Shown one piece after another: positions 57,293 through 64,000 of a DNA stretch of 64,000 bases (positions are counted from its first letter, which is position 1; each line of letters opens with the position of its first letter). The translations under genes and the position numbers were made by a program. The DNA is from Acidimicrobiaceae bacterium (GTDB taxonomy: Bacteria > Actinomycetota > Acidimicrobiia > Acidimicrobiales > RAAP-2): NCBI GenBank assembly GCA_003132205.1, contig PKWY01000047.1, forward strand, positions 42,731 through 106,730. Direction: 5' to 3'. The notes beneath the pieces are model-generated. The model was not told the origin of the DNA and did no database searches. It was given only the letters and a program-made list of their open reading frames with translations.

Positions 57293-57625
57293 TTAGAGCT
57301 GGCGGTAGCGAGGGACGTAGCCGCCGGTGCCGAGCGACATCGAGTCCTCGGGATCCATCGAGTCATCCACCCCTCCGATGACTTCGGTGACCCACTTCAG
57401 CCGGTCGGTGAGGATCCGGGTCACCCCGCCCTGCAGCGTGTCGGACGAGATCGCGCAACTCGAGCAGGCGCCCTGTAACTGCACCTCCACAACCCCCGTC
57501 TCGACGTCGGCGCGAATGAGGACGAGGTCACCTCCGTCGGCTTGGACGGCCGGACGCATGAGGTCGAGAAGCGCGTTCAGCGCCTTCAGTCGGCTCGATC
57601 GTTCTTGGTCGGTGAGTTCTGGCAC
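57293..57625 (-). CDS. NifU C-terminal-domain Fe-S scaffold/carrier protein
   Basis: LNALLDLMRPAVQADGGDLVLIRADVETGVVEVQLQGACSSCAISSDTLQGGVTRIL (CxxC). Confidence 0.92.
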   Translation of the reverse strand: MPELTDQERSSRLKALNALLDLMRPAVQADGGDLVLIRADVETGVVEVQLQGACSSCAISSDTLQGGVTRILTDRLKWVTEVIGGVDDSMDPEDSMSLGTGGYVPRYRQL

Positions 57626-57691
57626 CCAGACAGTCTGCCGTGAAAACACGTTGGCGTGACCGCCCATCGTCCACTGGCTACGATTTCCGAG

Positions 57692-58957
57692 ATGACACCC
57701 GATACGCCATGGAACCCCGACGATATTGACCTCTCCGACATGGAGTTCTGGCGTCGACCGTGGTCCGATCGCGAGGCGGCGTTCGCGACGCTTCGCCGGG
57801 AGCGGCCAATCTCGTTCCACCCCGGTATCCGGCTTGAGGGAACCAGCATCGAGTTTCCCGAGAGCACGGGCTACTACGCGCTCACGCGCCACCGAGACGT
57901 CGCGACGGCGTCGCGTCATCCGGAGATCTTCCTTTCCGGCCCCGGGGCGGTCTCCCAGATCGACTTGCCGCCCGAGATGGTGGAGTACTTCTCGGGAATG
58001 ATCTCGACCGATAATCCCAAGCACGCCCGGCTTCGACGGATTGTCTCGAACGCCTTCAACCCGCGTAACGTGCGATCCGTTGAGGATTCGATCGAACGCG
58101 TTGCCGACGAAGTCGTGGAGAACGCGAGGAGCCATGGCTCGGGCGACTTCGTCACCGACGTCGCGGCGCCCTTCCCCCTCGAGATCATCTGCACCATGAT
58201 GGGGGTTCCGAGGAGCGACTTCGCGACCGTGTTGAAGTGCTCGAACATCATCCTCTCCATGGACGACACTGAACTCGTGCCCGAGGGCGTCGATCCGGTG
58301 CTGGCGGTGCTCGAAGCGGGAGCCACGCTCACCGGCATCATGGAGGAGCTTGGGAAGTACCGTCTCGATAATCCCATCGACGACATCACGAGCGCTCTCG
58401 TCAACGCCGAGATCGAATCCGAGAAGCTGACCCAGCAGGAGTTGGCGTCGTTCTTCGTGCTGCTCGTCACCGCCGGGAACGAAACCACCCGCACCGCGAT
58501 AGCCCACGGCCTGCACGCCTTCAACGAGCACCCCGACCAGAAGGCTCGCTTGATCGCCGACTACGAGGGGCTCGCGAAGACTTCGACCGACGAGATAGTC
58601 CGTTGGGCGTCGCCGGTCATTTGGATGCGCCGCACCCTGGCGGTCGACCACACGCTGTCGGGCTTCGATCTGAAGGCCGGCGACAAGGTCCTGCTCTTTT
58701 ACAGCTCGGCCAACCGCGACGAGGAGGCCTTCGTCGATCCCTACACGTTCGACGTCGGCCGCACGCCGAACGACCACTACGGATTTGGCGCTCCGGGTCC
58801 GCACTTCTGCCTCGGCGCCCACCTGGCTCGCCGAGAGATCACCGTCATGTTCCGCGAACTGCTGAAGCGCACGCCCGACATTCACGCCACCGGCGCACCA
58901 TCACAGTTGGCGTCGAGTTTCGTGAACGGGATCAAGCATCTTCCCTACAGCTTCTAG
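57692..58957 (+). CDS. Cytochrome P450 (CYP124/125-like by general resemblance)
   Basis: AGNETTRTAIAHG I-helix; ExxR in TDEIVRWASP; FGAPGPHFCLGAHLAR heme-thiolate motif. Confidence 0.93.
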   Translation: MTPDTPWNPDDIDLSDMEFWRRPWSDREAAFATLRRERPISFHPGIRLEGTSIEFPESTGYYALTRHRDVATASRHPEIFLSGPGAVSQIDLPPEMVEYFSGMISTDNPKHARLRRIVSNAFNPRNVRSVEDSIERVADEVVENARSHGSGDFVTDVAAPFPLEIICTMMGVPRSDFATVLKCSNIILSMDDTELVPEGVDPVLAVLEAGATLTGIMEELGKYRLDNPIDDITSALVNAEIESEKLTQQELASFFVLLVTAGNETTRTAIAHGLHAFNEHPDQKARLIADYEGLAKTSTDEIVRWASPVIWMRRTLAVDHTLSGFDLKAGDKVLLFYSSANRDEEAFVDPYTFDVGRTPNDHYGFGAPGPHFCLGAHLARREITVMFRELLKRTPDIHATGAPSQLASSFVNGIKHLPYSF

Positions 58958-58961
58958 ATTC

Positions 58962-59324
58962 CTACAGGGACCTAGCCGCGACCGCTTCGTCGAACGAGCG
59001 AAGGGCCCGCGGACCCCACACCGTTCCCGGCCCGCCGTTCATCAATATGGCGACGCCGACGACTTCAGCCACTTGCTGGCGGGTCACGCCCTGCTGCGCG
59101 GCGCCTCGCGCGTGGGCGACGATGCAGCCATCGCACTCACGGGTGATGGCAATCGCGATCGCCAGCAGTTCCTTGTACCCGCTCGACAACTCCCCCTCGC
59201 TCATCGCCGCACGCGACATCTCCGCGTACCCCTTCATGACGTCGGGGATAAGACTGCGCAGGTCAAGCGCCGGCTGGCGAAGCTCTTCTCGTACCTCGTG
59301 CATGTGTTCCATGACCACCTCCAA
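58962..59324 (-). CDS. Carboxymuconolactone decarboxylase/AhpD-like protein
   Basis: LSSGYKELLAIAIAITRECDGCIVAHARGAAQQGVTRQQVAEVVGVAILMNGGP (CxxC-xxxH). Confidence 0.9.
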   Translation of the reverse strand: MEVVMEHMHEVREELRQPALDLRSLIPDVMKGYAEMSRAAMSEGELSSGYKELLAIAIAITRECDGCIVAHARGAAQQGVTRQQVAEVVGVAILMNGGPGTVWGPRALRSFDEAVAARSL

Positions 59325-59403
59325 GGTGCAGCGTAGCGACGAGGCGATGGAACCTTCGCGAGTAGACGAACCGACGCGATTATCGGTTCCCTAGGATGGT
59401 GCG

Positions 59404-59898
59404 ATGAGCGTGATTGACGACCTCCTGGCCAACAATCACGACTACGTGGCGCGGCACGGCCACCGCGAACTCCCCACCGAACCCCAGCTCCATCTGGCGG
59501 TGCTCACCTGCATGGACTCCCGCCTCGACCTCTTTGGGGCGTTGGGTCTCGACCTCGGTGAGGTGCACCTCATCCGAAACGCCGGGGGCCTCGCGACGGA
59601 CGACGCCGTTCGCTCGCTGCTCCTCAGCCAGAGGCTCCTCGCAACCACGGCGATCATGGTCATCCACCACACCCGGTGCGGGCTCGAGTCCTTCGAAGAG
59701 GACGTCCTTCAGGCGGAGCTCGAGGCCGAATTCGGCGAGCGGCCCCCCTTCCGGCTCGGCGCCTACGACGACATCGACGTCGACGTGCGAGCGACCGTCG
59801 AAACCCTGAAGCGAAGCCCGTTCATCGACGGCACCGAGATCCGCGGGTTCGTCTTCAACGTCGACGACGCGGACCTGCGCGAAGTGTCCACCGACTAA
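59404..59898 (+). CDS. Beta-class carbonic anhydrase
   Basis: AVLTCMDSRLDLFGALGLDLGEVHLIRNAGGLATDDAVRSLLLSQRLLATTAIMVIHHTRCGL (C-D-R ... HxxC). Confidence 0.93.
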   Translation: MSVIDDLLANNHDYVARHGHRELPTEPQLHLAVLTCMDSRLDLFGALGLDLGEVHLIRNAGGLATDDAVRSLLLSQRLLATTAIMVIHHTRCGLESFEEDVLQAELEAEFGERPPFRLGAYDDIDVDVRATVETLKRSPFIDGTEIRGFVFNVDDADLREVSTD

Positions 59899-59939
59899 GT
59901 ACTGCTCGAATCCCTGACGGGCGCAGTGACGCCAGTGGC

Positions 59940-61340
59940 TCAGCCTCGCGGGTCGATCGGGGTGAGCACGCCGACGCTCTCCTCGACGACTTCTGCGGCG
60001 TCGAGGCAGAGGTCCTCGCGAAAGAGGTCGCCGATTATCTGGGCTCCGGTCGGCAGTCCGTTGGCCACCCCCGTGGGCACGCACGCCGCGGGCAGCCCCA
60101 AGAGATTCGCCGGCAGGACGAATCGGAAGAGCTCGACGACGTTCATCGCCGACTCGGCGCTTTCGATGTCGTAGCCGTGCTTGAACGGTTGCTGGGTCCA
60201 GGTCGGCCCGACGATGAGCGGGTACTCGCTGAGGAACTCGCGCCAGGCTTTCGCCACGGCGTAACGGCTCTGGTGCATGACGAAGAGCGACTCTGGCGTC
60301 GGGGGCGGGAACATCGCGTCGGTGAGCGTCAAGAACTGCCTGGCGCCTTCGCCCATCACCGCGAAGAGCATCGCCTTTTGCATCTCGAGGCTCGTCATCA
60401 TCAGTTCGGTCCACGCGAAATACGCCTCGAACAGCATCGGGGGTTCCAGTTCCTCGACTTCGTAGCCCGCGGCTTCGAGGGCTCGTCCCGCGACGCGGAC
60501 CCCCTCGGCGATGTCCGGATCGGTCGCCCCGCCGAACGGGCTCGGCACGAGGGCCACCCGGCGCGGCGCGGCGCTGCCGCGAAGGGGCGCACTGATCGAC
60601 TGCGGGTCGCGGTGGTGCGCGCCCATGACCGCCTCGAGCCCGATGCGCACGTCACCCACGTGACGGGCCAGCACGCCCTCGGTCAGCATGATCTGGCTGT
60701 TGATCGGCATGTCGATGACCGCGCTCGGATTGCCCTGGGGGACGCGCCCGCGCGACGGCTTGATGGAGGCGATGCCGCAAGCGAACGCCGGGTTGCGCAG
60801 CGATCCGCCGATGTCGTTGCCAAGTCCGATGGGGCTCATGCCCGAGGCGATGGCCGCGGCCTCACCTCCGGACGAGCCCCCCGCGGTGCGTCCGCGCATC
60901 CACGGATTATGCGTAGGCCCGTAGAGCGACGACTCGGTGTTGATGCGAAGCCCCAGGTCGGGCATGTTGGTTCGCGCGAGCGCCACGCCTCCGGCCTGGC
61001 GCATCCGTTCGACCGTGGGCGCGTCACCCGGCGCGATGAAGTCCTTCAAGGCGACGACGCCTTCGGTGGTGGGGTACCCCTCAACGTCGATATTGGTCTT
61101 GATCGTGAAGGGGACACCGTGCAACGGACCGAGCGGGCCGCCTGCCTTCACCTTGGCGTCGGCGGCGTCGGCTTCTTTGCGGACGTCGTCGGGGCGGATC
61201 TCGACGACCGCGTTGATGGCGCCGTTCACGGCTTCTATCCGTTCGAGGTGCGATTCAACAACCTCTCGCGAGGTTGTCTCGCCGCTTCGAATCATTCCCG
61301 CCAATGACGACGCGGACCGCTGCCATAACTCTTGACCCAT
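59940..61340 (-). CDS. Amidase-signature family amidase
   Basis: GPLHGVPFTIKTNIDVEGYPTTEG; GRTAGGSSGGEAAAIASGMSPIGLGNDIGGSLRNPAFACGI (Ser-cisSer-Lys). Confidence 0.94.
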   Translation of the reverse strand: MGQELWQRSASSLAGMIRSGETTSREVVESHLERIEAVNGAINAVVEIRPDDVRKEADAADAKVKAGGPLGPLHGVPFTIKTNIDVEGYPTTEGVVALKDFIAPGDAPTVERMRQAGGVALARTNMPDLGLRINTESSLYGPTHNPWMRGRTAGGSSGGEAAAIASGMSPIGLGNDIGGSLRNPAFACGIASIKPSRGRVPQGNPSAVIDMPINSQIMLTEGVLARHVGDVRIGLEAVMGAHHRDPQSISAPLRGSAAPRRVALVPSPFGGATDPDIAEGVRVAGRALEAAGYEVEELEPPMLFEAYFAWTELMMTSLEMQKAMLFAVMGEGARQFLTLTDAMFPPPTPESLFVMHQSRYAVAKAWREFLSEYPLIVGPTWTQQPFKHGYDIESAESAMNVVELFRFVLPANLLGLPAACVPTGVANGLPTGAQIIGDLFREDLCLDAAEVVEESVGVLTPIDPRG

Positions 61341-61400
61341 TGCTTCCCCCCAAAACTTGACTTGGGGGTAGTTTGTCACGCCGTTAGGCAGCGACCTATC

Positions 61401-62225
61401 TCAACCGAATCGTCCGAGGGTGTAGTCCAAGGTCCTGGAGTCCTTCGGATTGTTGAAGATCTTCTCGGTGGTGTCGAACTCGATGAGCTCGCCCGCCCGG
61501 TCCTCGCCCATCAGCAAGAAGGCGCAGTCGTCGGAGATACGCGCGGCCTGCTGCATGTTGTGCGTGACGATGATGATCGTGACCCGGCTCTTCAGCGTGG
61601 TCATCAACTCCTCGATGCGCAGCGTGGCGATCGGGTCGAGCGCCGACGTGGGCTCGTCCATCAGCAGGACCTCGGGGTCCATGGCAAGGGCGCGAGCGAT
61701 GCAGAGACGCTGCTGCTCTCCGCCCGACAGGTTCGAGGCGGCCACCTTCAACCGGCTCTCGACGCTGTCCCACAGTGCCGCGGCCCTCAGCGAGGTCTCC
61801 GCCGCCTCGTCCAACAACGCCTTCTTCTTGATGCCGTTGAAGCGAAGCCCGGACACAACGTTGTCGTAAATCGACATCGTGGGAAAGGGATTCGGGCGCT
61901 GGAAGACCATGCCGACCCGGGTGCGCAACTCGGTGACGGTGATGTCGCCGCGGTAGATGTCGGTGCCTTCGAGCAGGATCTGGCCGGACACCTTGGCGCC
62001 CGGGGTCAGGTCGTGGAGTCGGTTGAGGGCGCGCAGCAGCGTGGTCTTGCCCGAACCCGAAGGACCGATCAGGCTCGTCACGCGGTTCTTCGCGATGTCG
62101 AAGGTGCAGTCACGCACCGCGGTTCGCCCGTGGAACGAAACCGCCACGTCATGCAACTGCATCGCGGTCGCACCTCGAATGTCCGCTGAAGTTGCCACTG
62201 CGGCTCCGGATTTAATCTCTGTCAT
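61401..62225 (-). CDS. pstB: Phosphate ABC transporter ATP-binding protein
   Basis: [86 protein letters not shown]. Confidence 0.96.
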   Translation of the reverse strand: MTEIKSGAAVATSADIRGATAMQLHDVAVSFHGRTAVRDCTFDIAKNRVTSLIGPSGSGKTTLLRALNRLHDLTPGAKVSGQILLEGTDIYRGDITVTELRTRVGMVFQRPNPFPTMSIYDNVVSGLRFNGIKKKALLDEAAETSLRAAALWDSVESRLKVAASNLSGGEQQRLCIARALAMDPEVLLMDEPTSALDPIATLRIEELMTTLKSRVTIIIVTHNMQQAARISDDCAFLLMGEDRAGELIEFDTTEKIFNNPKDSRTLDYTLGRFG

Positions 62226-62240
62226 GATCTCTGGCTCCAT

Positions 62241-63173
62241 TTAGTTTCTCACCTGCTGCTTTCTTGACGCCCACATCCGGGCGCTGAGACTTAGTACGAA
62301 GATGAATGCCACCAGCACCAACGCTACGCCCCACACCTGGGCTCGCTGGCTGGGCCATTCGGACTTGGCGTTCTCGAAGATTGTGAGCGGCATGGCCGAC
62401 ACCGGATCGAGCGGTTTCCACGCGTTGGTGAATCCGCCGGCGATCGTCAAGAGCACCGGCGCGGTCTCACCGACCGCACGCGAGATCGCGAGGATGGCGC
62501 CGGTCACGATGCCCGACACCGCCGCAGGCAGGACGACGCGCAGCGAGACCGTGTGGGACTTCGCTCCGAGGGCCAGGCCCGCTTCTCGCAGCGTATTCGG
62601 AACGCTGCGAACGGCGATCTCGGTTGAGATGACGATTACCGGCAGCATCAAGACGGCGAGGGCGAACGAGCCGGCGATGGCGGAGAAGCCGATGTTCAGA
62701 TCGTGGACGACGAACGAGAACGCGAACAGGCCCATCAGGATGGACGGCGCACCCGCCATCGTTTGGGCGATCACCCGCAGCGACGAGGCGAGCCTTGACT
62801 CGGTCTCGGCGAGGTAAACCCCGACTAAGACACCGAGGGGAATCGCCAGCACCGACGCGTAGAGGGAGAGGGCGATGCTTCCGACGATCGCGTTCGAGAC
62901 GCCTCCGGTCGCGTTGGGGGCGATCAATGACGGCGTCGACGGCAGCGTTGTGAAGAAGGTCTTGTCGATGACCGGTAGGCCCTTTTCCAGCAGTTGGAGA
63001 ATCAGGAGAACCAGGGGCACTGCCGTGACGACGAGCGCGACGGCGCACAGCGCGATCATCACCTTTGAGACAGTGGCCCGCCTTGCGCGTGAATGTTGGG
63101 AGATCCGTCGAATCTCATCGCGCAGTTCGTTGTCGACTTCGGTTGGCTTGTCGAGTTCAGTCATGTCGCTCAT
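62241..63173 (-). CDS. pstA: Phosphate ABC transporter permease PstA
   Basis: TAMAGAPSILMGLFAFSFVV...LREAGLALGAKSHTVSLRVVLPAAVSGIVTGAILAISRAVGETAPVLLTIA; ATGA overlap with pstC. Confidence 0.95.
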   Translation of the reverse strand: MSDMTELDKPTEVDNELRDEIRRISQHSRARRATVSKVMIALCAVALVVTAVPLVLLILQLLEKGLPVIDKTFFTTLPSTPSLIAPNATGGVSNAIVGSIALSLYASVLAIPLGVLVGVYLAETESRLASSLRVIAQTMAGAPSILMGLFAFSFVVHDLNIGFSAIAGSFALAVLMLPVIVISTEIAVRSVPNTLREAGLALGAKSHTVSLRVVLPAAVSGIVTGAILAISRAVGETAPVLLTIAGGFTNAWKPLDPVSAMPLTIFENAKSEWPSQRAQVWGVALVLVAFIFVLSLSARMWASRKQQVRN

Positions 63174-64000
63174 ACGCGCTCCAGTACCAATCGTTGACGG
63201 CGCACCAGCCAGCGGCTCACGAGGGAAAGGCCGAAGTTCAAGAGCATCAGCAGCACGCCGAGCGCCATGAGGGCCGCTATCTCGTTGCCCTGCGCCTCGC
63301 CGAACGTCAAGGCGATCCACGCGGCGATCGACGTCCCGGGATAGAGCAGATGAAACTGCGCGTTCGCCACTCCACCCGCCACGAGGGCCACGGCGACCGT
63401 TTCGCCGGTCGCGCGCGCGAGTGCGAGGAACGTGGCGCCGAAGAGGCCGATCTTCGCCGTGGGCAACACCACTCCTCGGATGACCTGCCACCGCGTTGCG
63501 CCTAGGGAAAGACTGGCTTCGATGAGGTCCTGAGGGACAACGGCAATGACTTCGCGGCTGATCGCGACGAAGGTGGGCAGGATCATGATCCCCAGCACGA
63601 TGGAGGCGAGCAGGAGCGAGGTGCCGAACTCCTTGCCGGGACTGCCGAAGATCGCCGTGGCGAAGGGCCACTTGTTGAGCCAGGGATTGACGGTCGATTC
63701 CATCCACGGAGCGAGGATCAGGAGGCCCCAGAGTCCGTAGACGATGCTCGGAACCGCAGCGAGCAGTTCGACGAGCGTCGCGACCACGTTTCGAAGCCGC
63801 TTCGGGATCAGAAAGACGATGGCGATTGACGTGCCCAAACCGACGATCACAGCCAGGACCAGGGCGATCAATGAGGTTTCGAGGGTTCCGGCGATCATCG
63901 CGAGACCGCCGAAGGGGCCCGCAGGCGACACCCACCCCTTGCCGCCCAAGAGCGTGCCGGCGTGGTGCAGCCACGTTGGCAGCGAACTCCAGAAGATCGT
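63170..64000 (-). CDS. pstC: Phosphate ABC transporter permease PstC (5' end outside window)
   Basis: ASLSLGATRWQVIRGVVLPTAKIGLFGATFLALARATGETVAVALVAG; frame open to window end. Confidence 0.94.
   Translation of the reverse strand, partial: TIFWSSLPTWLHHAGTLLGGKGWVSPAGPFGGLAMIAGTLETSLIALVLAVIVGLGTSIAIVFLIPKRLRNVVATLVELLAAVPSIVYGLWGLLILAPWMESTVNPWLNKWPFATAIFGSPGKEFGTSLLLASIVLGIMILPTFVAISREVIAVVPQDLIEASLSLGATRWQVIRGVVLPTAKIGLFGATFLALARATGETVAVALVAGGVANAQFHLLYPGTSIAAWIALTFGEAQGNEIAALMALGVLLMLLNFGLSLVSRWLVRRQRLVLERV

Noticed and set aside
59676-61307. 543-aa plus-strand ORF opposite the amidase
   Set aside because: Antisense artefact; amidase signature intact on minus strand
63174-63974. N-terminal part of the 577-aa PstA ORF
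   Set aside because: Out-of-frame reading of pstC; PstA starts at 63173

Overview
64-kb high-GC actinobacterial chromosome segment. Gene content (F420 genes, Thr-rich secreted tails) suggests an Acidimicrobiia-like lineage, but this is not proven. It carries about 65 protein genes and two tRNAs. There is no rRNA, CRISPR array or prophage. Much of the window is conserved housekeeping synteny also found in mycobacteria: mfd-mazG-eno-divIC-DUF501-ppx, pth-rplY-prsA-glmU, metG-tatD-[rpfB slot]-ksgA-ispE and fbiA/cofE-manC. The less ordinary parts are: (i) a compact electron-transfer locus at 30.1-35.6 kb, with a two-component system, a tiny Thr-rich membrane protein ending in an SGTT motif, ApbE, a b-heme ferric-reductase-like membrane protein, a NuoF/SLBB flavoprotein and a ferredoxin; (ii) a solo TnpB with a hairpin-rich 3' flank that may be an omega/reRNA; (iii) a GT4-methyltransferase-alpha/alpha-toroid cluster next to a TMEM165-type transporter; (iv) a PASTA3-DPBB cell-wall protein in the rpfB position; (v) two micro-ORFs missing from the ORF track that match ribosomal proteins bS22 and bL37; (vi) domain-reduced CofE and GlmU; (vii) a tRNA-Leu(UAA) with a short variable loop; and (viii) a degenerate glycosyltransferase between intact paralogues. 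No calculation or database search was run. Family calls are from motif and domain recognition.
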